This document shows, one piece after another, positions 16,133 through 23,566 of a stretch of 35,233 nt of DNA. Below the pieces are notes generated by a model that saw only the letters and a program-made list of their open reading frames with translations, had not been told where the DNA came from and ran no database searches. Within the stretch, counting starts at the first letter, position 1, and each line of letters opens with the position of its first letter. The position numbers were made by a program, and so were the translations under genes. Source of the stretch: Bacteroidota bacterium (GTDB lineage Bacteria > Bacteroidota > Bacteroidia > Bacteroidales > FEN-979); contig JAPLDO010000208.1 in the NCBI GenBank assembly GCA_026391715.1, positions 1 to 35,233 on the forward strand. Reading direction: 5' to 3'.

Positions 16133-16303
16133 TCATCTCATCTTTACAAAATCTCCTTTTCCAACTCCACAAATCGGGCAAACCCAATTGTCGGGAATTT
16201 CTTCAAACGGAGTTCCGGGAGCAATCCCTGAATTGGGATCGCCAACCGCCGGGTCATAAATATGACCGCAGATGGCGCATTTGTATTTGGCGAGGCTGGG
16301 CAT
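16133..16303 (-). CDS. Rubredoxin
   Basis: 56 residues: [18 protein letters not shown], then [18 protein letters not shown], then [12 protein letters not shown]. The two CxxCG knuckles (CAICG and CPICG) coordinate one iron, and the spacing and length are standard for rubredoxin. It is a soluble electron carrier, often used for oxygen or peroxide reduction. Nothing nearby shows its partner. It converges with murB, ending 28 bp from it, and lies downstream of the T9SS protein gene on the same strand. Confidence 0.93.
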   Translation of the reverse strand: MPSLAKYKCAICGHIYDPAVGDPNSGIAPGTPFEEIPDNWVCPICGVGKGDFVKMR

Positions 16304-16331
16304 AAAATATTATTTGAGTTTTCAGAGTGTG

Positions 16332-17324
16332 TTATAAAATTGCGATTCGGCGAGTGGAATTTGCGACTGTTCCGCTGGCGATTTTCAGAAAGTAAATCCC
16401 TGTTGTAAGCGATTCCCGCGAGAATGAGAAGTTGGTGCATTTTCCGGGTTTGCCACTCGAAACTGTCCTGCCGGTAATATCGAGGATTGAAAACTCCACA
16501 TCGTCATATTCCTTTAGCAGCGTTACCTGAGCTTTCGACAGAATCGGATTTGGATTTACCTTTGCTATAATAGAATTTCCCGAAAGTTCGTTGAACCCGC
16601 TGCCGAGATCAATGGAGAAAAGCCGGATTTGATCAATCATCCATCCCTCTTTGTTGTTGTTAATATTATCCGAAATAAAATTAAACCGAAGGATCATGGT
16701 ATCCGGCGGGAAAGAAGACGCTTTTTTGACCGGAAGGTCATACCATGCCAAGCAGGTATGAACCCAGCCGCCGGAATTACCTGAAAAACCTGGCTCGCCG
16801 TTCGACAGAAGGGCTGTTTCATCGTACAGGTTTGTATTACCATAGAAGTAGAAGGGTCGCGTAGGGGAACAGAAAAAGTATTGCAATGACAATGAATCGT
16901 GCCGGATGTTCGACCACGTTTGCCCATGATCCCACGACACGGTAATGAATCCGCCATCCTGAAGAGTGTCGGTATCAAATTTATGCCGGAAATCAATAAA
17001 CAGATTATAATAATATCCATAAGAATTGAAATCTCCAATATAAAGGTCAAACGACGATTGATTGTTGACCGGATAAAAGCCAATTGTGTCTGTTACAATG
17101 GCGTTGGGAACGGAATAAGCCTGATTAAAAAACGACTTTTGTGGCGCTCCGATTTGCCAGATATTCTGGGCAGATGGGTTTATCTGGATATAATCAGTCG
17201 GTTCTTCAAAGGAGATTACACTCCAGGGACCGAGAGTATCGCCTACCCATTTACTTTCCGGTACTTGTGCGGATAAGGAAATAGCTGAAACCAGCAAAAC
17301 TGCGAAAAATGTCAATGTCTTCAT
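16332..17324 (-). CDS. Secreted protein with T9SS type A sorting domain
   Basis: 330 residues. Signal peptide (MKTLTFFAVLLVSAISLSAQ), then a beta-rich region with FDLYIGDFNSYGYYYNLFIDFRHKFDTDTLQDGGFITVSWDHGQTW, which looks like a jelly-roll recognition module. The last ~80 residues (KVNPNPILSKAQVTLL...FSILDITGRTVSSG...LTTGIYFLKI) are a typical type A C-terminal domain for secretion and surface attachment through the type IX system. The role of the central part is unknown. Confidence 0.85.
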   Translation of the reverse strand: MKTLTFFAVLLVSAISLSAQVPESKWVGDTLGPWSVISFEEPTDYIQINPSAQNIWQIGAPQKSFFNQAYSVPNAIVTDTIGFYPVNNQSSFDLYIGDFNSYGYYYNLFIDFRHKFDTDTLQDGGFITVSWDHGQTWSNIRHDSLSLQYFFCSPTRPFYFYGNTNLYDETALLSNGEPGFSGNSGGWVHTCLAWYDLPVKKASSFPPDTMILRFNFISDNINNNKEGWMIDQIRLFSIDLGSGFNELSGNSIIAKVNPNPILSKAQVTLLKEYDDVEFSILDITGRTVSSGKPGKCTNFSFSRESLTTGIYFLKIASGTVANSTRRIAIL

Positions 17325-17370
17325 AATTTCCGAAATTTTAACTGCTAAGATACGAATTAAAAGCGGACAA

Positions 17371-17526
17371 TTAATTCTTTTTCATATTGAACGCAATGGC
17401 GGCAATCACTCCCGGTATCCAGCCACAACAGGTAAGGATGACAACCAGAAGGATTGCGCCACAACCTCTGTCGAGAACGGCAAGAGGCGGGAAAATAATA
17501 CAGATAATGGCTCGGAAAAGTCCCAT
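17371..17526 (-). CDS. YqaE/Pmp3 family small membrane protein
   Basis: 51 residues: MGLFRAIICIIFPPLAVLDRGCG, then AILLVVILTCCGWIPGVIAAI, then AFNMKKN. It has two hydrophobic helices, the PPLAV and GCG motifs, and the LT-x-x-GWIPG signature of the UPF0057/Pmp3 family, at the family's normal length. Members are inner-membrane proteolipids linked to ion and stress homeostasis. It lies 46 bp upstream of the T9SS cargo gene on the same strand. Confidence 0.9.
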   Translation of the reverse strand: MGLFRAIICIIFPPLAVLDRGCGAILLVVILTCCGWIPGVIAAIAFNMKKN

Positions 17527-17541
17527 GAGTGTATGTTTCGT

Positions 17542-17799
17542 TTAGCTCAAAGGATGAAATTTTCGTGTAACTTCTTGACTTCTTCGTGTAACATCGTGAA
17601 AATATTGGGAATCATTATCAACAAGATAGATTTTGTTATATAGGAGATAAATTTCAAGTGAAAAAAAATTCCATCCGATAGGTCTCTCCAGATTTACAAG
17701 AATATCTATATCGCTGTTTTCTGAAAAGGAGTTATCGGAAAACGAACCAAATAATCCGATTTCCTTATCTTTAATATAAAACAAACGGACACAAAACAA
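17542..17799 (-). pseudogene. MinNT-type nucleotidyltransferase, degraded ends
   Basis: The centre is clear: KEIGLFGSFSDNSFSENSDIDILVNLERPIGW, with GSF and the DID metal ligands of minimal nucleotidyltransferases, then a family-like helix (FFSLEIYLL) and KIYLVDN. The only available start is TTG at 17797-17799. The last residues (HDVTRRSQEVTRKFHPLS) are translated from CGTGTAAC repeats, so both ends look eroded. Homologues are usually preceded by a ~25-residue helix that is missing here. It would be the toxin or transferase half of an MNT/HEPN-like pair, but no HEPN partner is seen. Confidence 0.6.
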
Positions 17800-17895
17800 T
17801 TGAAGTATTTTGCAAACATATTTTTTGGTATATTAAAATGATTAGATTTATATGAAATATCAGGCATTAAGTATTAAAACAACATATAATGACTG

Positions 17896-18036
17896 ATGAA
17901 CATTAAAAAACCTGCGGCTGTTTTAATCCATGTAAACGATACAGTAAAGAAATGGCATGAATATGCTGAAGAAATCAGGGTGAATCCGGCAATCAGGGAT
18001 GCCATTGGTAAAACGCTCATCCTGGTAAGTTGGTAA
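17896..18036 (+). pseudogene. Short ORF fragment cut off by an octamer array
   Basis: 46 residues starting MNIKKPAAVLIHVNDTVKKW and continuing HEYAEEIRVNPAIRDAIGKTLI before running into GTAAGTTG repeats (LVSW-stop). The protein-like helix resembles the C-terminal part of HipA-type kinases, but this is a weak impression. The 3' end is replaced by the repeat. Confidence 0.35.
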
Positions 18037-18055
18037 GTTGGTAAGCTGGTAAGTT
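18022..18055. repeat. Octamer array YTGGTAAG, four units
   Basis: CTGGTAAG, TTGGTAAG, TTGGTAAG, CTGGTAAG. Same unit family as in murB and at 18913. It ends the ORF fragment at 17896-18036. Confidence 0.85.
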
Positions 18056-18135
18056 TTATTGGTTTCCTTTAAAAGGTAAATTAAATTGCCTGGTTCGCCG
18101 GTTGACTTTCATGTTTTCATGTTTTTAAGTAACTT

Positions 18136-18170
18136 CCTGAACTGACATTTTCGAACGGTGAAACCAAATC
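18136..18170 (+). pseudogene. DUF2442 fragment, left part
   Basis: Translates as PELTFSNGETK. The last 21 bp are identical to 19189-19209, where the same peptide continues into the rest of a DUF2442 domain. Upstream sequence is frameshifted or eroded. The stretch 17800-18213 otherwise holds only the small fragment at 17896 and repeats. Confidence 0.5.
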
Positions 18171-18185
18171 GTCCGACTCCAATCC

Positions 18186-18206
18186 CCCTCGTCCCTCGTT
18201 TCGTCC
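18186..18206. repeat. Heptamer CCCTCGT, short array
   Basis: Two perfect CCCTCGT units and a partial one, directly next to the left DUF2442 fragment. A longer array of the same unit lies at 19741-19797. Confidence 0.7.
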
Positions 18207-18213
18207 CCCGGCC

Positions 18214-18621
18214 TTAGTGCAATAATTCAAACTCTTTAAGCGTCATAACCCTGCAATCCAGAGCCGCAGCTTCACGAAGTAATTCTTTATCGCCACTCAC
18301 AAGTACAGTTGCTTTTCCGGTTAGATAAAGATTGATCAGAAAATTATCTTTTGGATCTGATAGCGTAGTAATAGTTTCTTTGGGAACTACGAACTGGCAA
18401 AGTTTCAAATGAAGAGTTGATAATTCTTCAATATCCGTAAGGTTTACATATTTTTCAAACTTAGGACGAGCTAAAACGGACTGAAGCTCCTGAACCAACT
18501 GCTCACTCGTTAGAACTGTCAAATGATGCTTGAGAATAATTGAAACTAATATTTGAATTCGCCTGGAGAGGAGATAACTAATCCAGATGTTACTATCCAG
18601 AATGAAAACTTCATTTTGCAT
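18214..18621 (-). CDS. PIN-domain toxin (putative endoribonuclease)
   Basis: 135 residues: VFILDSNIWISYLLSRR with the first acidic residue, TSEQLVQELQSVLARPKF with the conserved Glu, DPKDNFLINLYLTGKATVLVSGDKELL with the D-x-x-D and GD acidic residues, and a final LKEFELL. All four acidic positions of the metal-dependent nuclease site are present and the length is standard. It would cleave RNA when freed from the antitoxin. Its start overlaps the antitoxin's end by 11 bp, so they are translationally coupled. The pair looks intact, unlike its neighbours. Confidence 0.88.
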   Translation of the reverse strand: MQNEVFILDSNIWISYLLSRRIQILVSIILKHHLTVLTSEQLVQELQSVLARPKFEKYVNLTDIEELSTLHLKLCQFVVPKETITTLSDPKDNFLINLYLTGKATVLVSGDKELLREAAALDCRVMTLKEFELLH

Positions 18622-18847
18622 TCTGTTTTTTTCTATAATCTGAAACTTCAGTAACCATATCTTCCATTGAAAGATCGTTGTCCTTTATTTTTTCAGACAA
18701 TTTTGTAGCCCGGTAAACTAACGTATCTTTTTCAAGTTCTTTTTCCAGCCTTACTTTGTCCTCAATCGAGAATGATTTTATCAGCGTTAATATTTCATCG
18801 AAAGAAAATGACAAACTGTAGGTTCGTTTATATGTGACTGTATTCAT
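18611..18847 (-). CDS. Antitoxin of the PIN module
   Basis: 78 residues from MNTVTYKRTYSLSFSFDEIL, mostly helical and charged (SIEDKVRLEKELEKD), ending with DMVTEVSDYRKKQNAK. The frame is open to 18910, but a TAACTTTG promoter box lies at 18859-18866, between the two candidate starts, so 18847 is preferred. It precedes and overlaps the PIN toxin, which is the normal antitoxin-first order. The DNA-binding type is not recognised. Confidence 0.75.
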   Translation of the reverse strand: MNTVTYKRTYSLSFSFDEILTLIKSFSIEDKVRLEKELEKDTLVYRATKLSEKIKDNDLSMEDMVTEVSDYRKKQNAK

Positions 18848-18858
18848 TGTTTTTCTCA

Positions 18859-18866
18859 CAAAGTTA
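18859..18866 (-). promoter_or_regulatory. -7 box TAACTTTG of the PIN toxin-antitoxin operon
   Basis: Minus-strand TAACTTTG fits the Bacteroidota consensus and stands 11 nt before the antitoxin ATG. Confidence 0.4.
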
Positions 18867-18912
18867 AAAAATATTTCGCAATTTACCTTTGATAAACTGT
18901 TTTTGGACACAT

Positions 18913-18992
18913 GTAAGCTGGTAAGTTGGTAAGCTGGTAAGCTGGTAAGCTGGTAAGTTCGTAAGTTGGTAAGCTGGTAAGTTGGTAAGTTT
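18913..18992. repeat. Octamer array GTAAGYTG, ten units
   Basis: Ten contiguous 8-bp units: GTAAGCTG five times, GTAAGTTG three times, one GTAAGTTC and one GTAAGTTT. The right end abuts a GxxExxY gene fragment whose 5' part is missing. Confidence 0.9.
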
Positions 18993-19098
18993 GTTTTACG
19001 AACTACAAAAGGCTGGTCTTAAAGTTGAAAAGCAAAAGCCTTCGCCATTAGTTTACAAGGAAGTAAAGTTGGATGTTGGATACCGTATAGATTTATGA
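18991..19098 (+). pseudogene. GxxExxY protein, 5'-truncated
   Basis: 35 residues: LFYELQKAGLKVEKQKPSPL, then VYKEVKLDVGYRIDL. This is the middle of the GxxExxY family (PD-(D/E)XK-like), which normally starts ~45 residues earlier and continues beyond RIDLLVE. The 5' part is replaced by the octamer array and the 3' end by a stop directly after RIDL. Confidence 0.7.
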
Positions 19099-19104
19099 CA
19101 ATCT

Positions 19105-19188
19105 TTAGCTTTGCGGCTCTCTGCGTAAAAACTCAGCGGTTCTCAGCGGTTAAACCTTTTTTTACCGCTGAGTACGCAAAGAAACCGC
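19105..19188. repeat. CAGCGGT palindromic repeat
   Basis: CTCTGCGTAAAAACTCAGCGGT is answered by ACCGCTGAGTACGCAAAG, a hairpin-forming intergenic repeat of the CTTTGCGTACTCAGCGG type. No coding potential. Confidence 0.55.
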
Positions 19189-19369
19189 TTCGAACGGTGA
19201 AACCAAATCTTTCGACATGAAGCCATATCTTAACATTGGGGTTTTCAGGGAATTAAAAGATTTATCCTTATTTAATTCCGTGCATCCCTTTCTCGGCAGC
19301 GTTCAATGGAAAAATGGGCAGGATCTTTGCCCGGACACACTTTATCTCAACAGCATCCCAACCCCCTGA
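19189..19369 (+). pseudogene. DUF2442 protein, right part
   Basis: Reads SNGETKSFDMKPYLNIGVF, then RELKDLSLFNSVHPFLGSV, then QWKNGQDLCPDTLYLNS, the whole C-terminal part of a DUF2442 domain, ending at TGA 19367-19369. An ATG at 19217 lies inside the domain and is not a natural start. The 21 bp at 19189-19209 duplicate 18150-18170, which suggests one gene split by insertion of the intervening kilobase. Confidence 0.65.
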
Positions 19370-19396
19370 TTTTTCCAATTCGTCTGAAAAGTTTCG

Positions 19397-19404
19397 TAAA
19401 TTTG
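19397..19404 (+). promoter_or_regulatory. -7 box TAAATTTG before the decayed antitoxin
   Basis: It fits TAnnTTTG and lies 17 nt before the expected start of the antitoxin frame at 19422. Confidence 0.4.
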
Positions 19405-19421
19405 TTACAAAATCAAATCCG

Positions 19422-19658
19422 ATAAGTACAAATGAAATAAGGATATTGCTTCATGAAAGCATCGAAAATATCGATGACCAGCAATTTCTGATTGCCATTA
19501 AACAACTCCTCGACAGGAAATATACTTCTGCAAAAGACCCACTGTTGGCTGAATGGCAATTGGACCGTATGGACGAATCAAAAGCACAAATTTAAAAGGG
19601 ACAATTCATTTCAAATACCCAGGCGGATCAATTGGTTGAAAGATGGCTAAACGGATAA
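19422..19658 (+). pseudogene. Antitoxin with lost start and internal stop
   Basis: The frame reads ISTNEIRILLHESIENIDDQ, then QFLIAIKQLLDRKYTSAKDP, then LLAEWQLDRMDESKAQI, meets TAA at 19593-19595, and continues in frame KGQFISNTQADQLVERWLNG to TAA 19656-19658. This matches the ~78-residue helical antitoxins that precede RelE/ParE toxins in Bacteroidota (ending LTNEQA..LVExWL). Where an ATG is expected there is ATA, and where Glu or Lys is expected there is a stop. Two point changes thus inactivate it. A remnant of the toxin follows directly. Confidence 0.7.
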
Positions 19659-19661
19659 TCC

Positions 19662-19730
19662 GACAAAGAAATTCAGATAACACACCTTTGGGACAGCAGA
19701 CGTAATCCGGAAGATCTTCCTGTGAAGTAA
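19662..19730 (+). pseudogene. RelE/ParE-like toxin, C-terminal remnant
   Basis: 22 residues, DKEIQITHLWDSRRNPEDLP-VK, match the final beta-strand and tail of RelE/ParE toxins (IxIxHVFDTRRNPEKL). The rest of the toxin gene is deleted between the antitoxin stop and this piece, leaving a junction of a few bases. Confidence 0.6.
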
Positions 19731-19740
19731 GTTGACGCCC

Positions 19741-19797
19741 CCCTCGTCCCTCGTCCCTCGTCCCTCGTCCCTCGTCCCCTCGTCCCTCGTCCCTCGT
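19741..19797. repeat. Heptamer array CCCTCGT, eight units
   Basis: Eight units, one with an extra C, begin 10 bp after the ParE-like remnant. Confidence 0.9.
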
Positions 19798-20182
19798 CTA
19801 ATTAAATTGCCCAATTCCGCCCTTTATAACTTAAAAAGCGGTAATTTTACCTGTTATTTTTGATCGCAATTTTCATTAACGAGCTGATTACAAATATTTA
19901 ACAATGTTCAGTAGAGCACGACAGGGGAAATTATGCTTCCGGCGAAGGGATTCGCTTACTGTTGTGCTGTGCGGCGCGGCGCCTGCTGTGCCGGAGTTGA
20001 TGACCCGGAGTTTTATGGTGTTTTGGTGTGTCACGTCAGGGTTAAAGGCGGGAGGGGTGGCATGAGAGGGATGTGGGGGAAGGGATGCACAGGTGTGATT
20101 TTCATTCATATATGCGATGGTTTAGCTTATTGTGATTATTGTTTAGCGCAAGAGCAACATGACCATTTTGTGCTTGACCATT
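19798..20182. other. Gene-free leader region with a G-rich segment
   Basis: After an AT-rich part (19798-19910) comes a clearly G-rich strand (about 19918-20095: GGCGAAGGGATTCG, GTGCGGCGCGGCGCC, GGCGGGAGGGGTGGC). It has short open frames on both strands that look like no protein. Its composition differs sharply from both neighbours. It may be a structured leader or a relic insertion. No function is assigned. Confidence 0.35.
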
Positions 20183-20206
20183 TTACCAATTTAAACAAAT
20201 TGGTAA
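20183..20206 (+). promoter_or_regulatory. Perfect hairpin directly before the start codon
   Basis: TTACCAATTT, loop AAAC, AAATTGGTAA: a 10-bp perfect stem ending one base before ATG 20208. The region where a ribosome would bind lies inside the stem, so it may restrain translation or be an operator. Confidence 0.55.
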
Positions 20207-20207
20207 G

Positions 20208-23200
20208 ATGATGAAAAAGTGGAATTTACATATTGGTTTATTAGTTAATTCACGTCAGGTGAAACAAATTTGCCTTATTTTATTACTATTTGTATTTGCA
20301 ATGCCAGTAGTCTATTCAGAGGCAAATTATCTTTATCATGAAGCTTCCATTTTTAATCCTGGATGTGGCTTCGGTAGTGATAATTATCGCAGTGTTCTTA
20401 TCCCAAATTCAGCTCAATCGTTAAAACTTGCATGGAAAATCGAATATCAAAACTACACAAACCAGACGAGAGTTTATTATACAATTGACGGGAGTGATCC
20501 TCTTGGCTCTTTTGGAGATGGTTATGGAACAACTCAAGTTTTAATTGGTTCATACACTTGTACGTTTAATGTGGGTTCTTTGATTGTTGATGTTGCAACT
20601 GCTACAATTCCTGCTCAAGCTGCTGGAAAAACCGTAAAGTATATTCTTAGCGCATGGCATAGTGGTGGTGGAGATGAAATCTTTGCAAATGGACCTGGCT
20701 TTCCTTGTAGAGACTGTGGACCAATAACAAATAGTGCGGATAAGGCTACAGTCTTTTCATATTTAGTTGCGAATTCAAACAATGTAGAAGTTTCTGCCTC
20801 TTTAGGGACTGAGATAGGCTCATATTCAACACTAAAAGGAGCATTTGATAAAATCAATGACGGGACACACAAAGGTGTTGTCTTGATTAGTATTTATGGA
20901 AATACCACTGAATTGCCAACCGCAATGTTGGGACCAAATATTTCCCCAGCAAATTATACTTCCATCGGCATTCAACCTGCCGGTGGCTCGCCAAGAATCA
21001 TAACCGGAGACATAACCGGACCACTGATTGAACTCAATGGCGCCGATAATGTAACCATTGATGGAAGGGAAGGAGGAACCGGTTCCACCAAAGCCCTCAC
21101 CATCACCAACACCAACACCAACACAGGCGCTTTGGCTTCAACCATTAGGTTTACCAACGACGCCACCAACAACACGTTGAAGTATTGCAAGGTTCAAGGC
21201 GCCTCAACCAACGATACCGGCGGGGTTGTGTTTTTCTCAACAGCAGCAACTGGCGTCGGAAACGATGGAAATGTAATTACCTATAACGATATTTCGGGCA
21301 ATGCGGCAGGCAGACCGGTTAACGCTGTTTATTCCGAAGGAACTGTCGGGAAAGAAAACAGCGGGAATACCATCAGCAACAACAACATTTTCGATTTTTT
21401 CAACCGGAGCATCGCCTCCAATGCCATTTTACTGGCGGAAAACAATACGAACTGGACAATCTCCGGCAATAGTTTTTATGAAACAACAATGCTGGCGCCA
21501 ACAGCCAATGTACCGTATAATGTAATAAAGGTAGCAAATGCCGGCGCCGGTTATTTAATCTCCGGCAATTACATAGGTGGAAATGCGGCTACATGTGGCG
21601 ATACGTTGAAAAAATTAGCCCCCGGCAACAATACCTTTTACGGAATTTATCTTGATGTTGGGAGTGGGACGGTAAAAGCTAACACGATAAAGAATATTAA
21701 CTGGGCAAATTCAGGCAACGCTGATTGGACTGGAATTCATGTGAATGAAGGGGTTGTAACCATAGGCGGGGCTAATGCTATTGATGGGAATATAATTGGC
21801 GCTACGGTTGAAGCGAGTTCGATTGTTGTCACTGCGGGCGCCGCAGATGCGTTTGTTTACGGAATAAAATCAGATGCTTCACATTCGGTGATCATGCAAT
21901 ATAATGTTATTGGAAGTATAGAAGCAGCCAATAGCGCCAACAGCAACACCAGTTTTTACGGGATTTATGCATCTTACATTAACGGAACTGAATCAGTCAC
22001 CATCAGTAATAATTTAATTGGTAGCGCTTCTACGCCACGGAGTATTTATGCAAGTTCGAATGTAACAGGAAGTACTTTAAGTCAGGTAGTAATCGGGATA
22101 TTAAATGAATATGGTGAATCTGATGGTGAATCTGGAGGATCTGTTTTAATTCGTGACAATACGATTTCGAATGTAGAAAATGCATCAGAGGGGGATAAAT
22201 CCATCCTCAATGGAATTAATACGTCTGCTGGGACCAATACGATATGGGGAAACATCATTCATGAAATGAAAAATGCGGGAGGTACTAAAATAAACAATTT
22301 ATCCTCAGTGGTTGGAATAAATATTCCTTTTGCTTCTTACAACAATCATATTGCCAAAAATACAATTTACAACTTAGAATGCACAAGCGGCTCTGGGTCA
22401 ACCAATGTAATCGGTATTTTTTATAATTCATCAAGTACCGGATTGATAGAGAAGAATTTTATCCATTCTCTTTCCACCGAAAGTCCCGACGCAATTATAG
22501 TAGGATTTTCAATTAACACCCAACATAGCGATGGTATCAATAAATTTCAAAATAACCTGATTAGCCTGATAGCGCCTGCATCAGGGGCAAAAATAGACGG
22601 GTTCTATATTGGAGATTCACGTAAAGCAAGTCTTTTTTTTAACACCGTCTCAATAACAGGTTCTAATAATGTGGCGATAGATGCATGTTTGGAAGTAGGT
22701 GGCGAGTTTAAATATGGCGACAAAATAACAAACAATATTTTTACCAATACCTGTGGTGGCAGTAGTTCTCATTATTCAATCAATATTCCTACCAACAATG
22801 GAACCGTTGAGTACAATGATTATATCGGCATTTGCGACCCTATAACCTTATTAGCGCCTGGATTTCATAGCCGAACACGAGATCCAGAATTTCCAAATCC
22901 AGCCGGTACCAGTGTAACTGATTATATTCCCGGAGCCGATACTTTAATGGGGGATGAGTCCCTGCTTACTGTAATCACTGATGATATTGATGGTACAGCG
23001 CGTTGTTTGCCAACAATGGGCGCACTGGAAAATACAACCCCGGTTGCTTCACTCGTATTTGCTTTAGGATCCACATCCGCCCGTTGTGTTGGAGCAGGTG
23101 CGGTAACTTATTCTGCCACAGCATTACATACCCGCCGGATAGTATATAGTCTTGATACGCCAAGTAATACCGCTGGAAATACGATCAATCCATCAACGGG

Positions 23201-23336
23201 TGAAGTAACTTACACAGCCACCTGGGTTGGAACAACAGTCATAACCGCCTCGGCATTTGGATGCGGACCACTAACAGCAACCCATACAGTTACTGTTAGT
23301 CCAAAACCCGCCACCACCCCAATCTATCACAACTAA
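20208..23336 (+). CDS. Large secreted parallel beta-helix protein with terminal Ig-like domain
   Basis: 1042 residues; the second ATG (20211) is equally possible. A signal anchor ([18 protein letters not shown], about 19-37) is followed by a beta-rich domain (about 45-180). Then come many turns of Asn/Gly/Thr-rich beta-helix repeats (about 200-890: [32 protein letters not shown], pectate-lyase/NosD style). A ~95-residue Ig-like domain ends [18 protein letters not shown]. No T9SS type A or B domain is visible. The last five residues, PIYHN, also end the next secreted protein. A role as adhesin or surface glycan-binding protein is inferred. Confidence 0.75.
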   Translation: MMKKWNLHIGLLVNSRQVKQICLILLLFVFAMPVVYSEANYLYHEASIFNPGCGFGSDNYRSVLIPNSAQSLKLAWKIEYQNYTNQTRVYYTIDGSDPLGSFGDGYGTTQVLIGSYTCTFNVGSLIVDVATATIPAQAAGKTVKYILSAWHSGGGDEIFANGPGFPCRDCGPITNSADKATVFSYLVANSNNVEVSASLGTEIGSYSTLKGAFDKINDGTHKGVVLISIYGNTTELPTAMLGPNISPANYTSIGIQPAGGSPRIITGDITGPLIELNGADNVTIDGREGGTGSTKALTITNTNTNTGALASTIRFTNDATNNTLKYCKVQGASTNDTGGVVFFSTAATGVGNDGNVITYNDISGNAAGRPVNAVYSEGTVGKENSGNTISNNNIFDFFNRSIASNAILLAENNTNWTISGNSFYETTMLAPTANVPYNVIKVANAGAGYLISGNYIGGNAATCGDTLKKLAPGNNTFYGIYLDVGSGTVKANTIKNINWANSGNADWTGIHVNEGVVTIGGANAIDGNIIGATVEASSIVVTAGAADAFVYGIKSDASHSVIMQYNVIGSIEAANSANSNTSFYGIYASYINGTESVTISNNLIGSASTPRSIYASSNVTGSTLSQVVIGILNEYGESDGESGGSVLIRDNTISNVENASEGDKSILNGINTSAGTNTIWGNIIHEMKNAGGTKINNLSSVVGINIPFASYNNHIAKNTIYNLECTSGSGSTNVIGIFYNSSSTGLIEKNFIHSLSTESPDAIIVGFSINTQHSDGINKFQNNLISLIAPASGAKIDGFYIGDSRKASLFFNTVSITGSNNVAIDACLEVGGEFKYGDKITNNIFTNTCGGSSSHYSINIPTNNGTVEYNDYIGICDPITLLAPGFHSRTRDPEFPNPAGTSVTDYIPGADTLMGDESLLTVITDDIDGTARCLPTMGALENTTPVASLVFALGSTSARCVGAGAVTYSATALHTRRIVYSLDTPSNTAGNTINPSTGEVTYTATWVGTTVITASAFGCGPLTATHTVTVSPKPATTPIYHN

Positions 23337-23566
23337 CACCCCAACAACCAAACGAAACAAAACCAAACCAAATAAAACCACCAACCATGAAAACACAACT
23401 TACCACACAGCGAAGGTTTCAACTGCCGGAAACAGGGTTAAATCCCAACCGCCGAACGCATGACCTTTCACGTTTTGCATGGTTCCGACGACCTCGAAAC
23501 AAGATAAGAGATTACGAGATAATTCAGGATATTCAAATAGAAAACAAACAATCAAACAATCAAAAA

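Noticed and set aside
1347-19595. Reassignment of TAA as a sense codon, suggested by two in-frame TAA interruptions
   Set aside because: Many clearly intact genes here end at TAA (xdhC, the LysM gene and the beta-helix gene among them), so TAA is a normal stop.
19888-20109. Pro/His/Thr-rich minus-strand ORF
   Set aside because: No recognisable fold or start signal; composition follows the G-rich segment.
23387-23566. 60-residue N-terminal extension of the Ig-repeat protein
   Set aside because: Arg/Asn-rich and not protein-like; a clean signal peptide starts at 23567.
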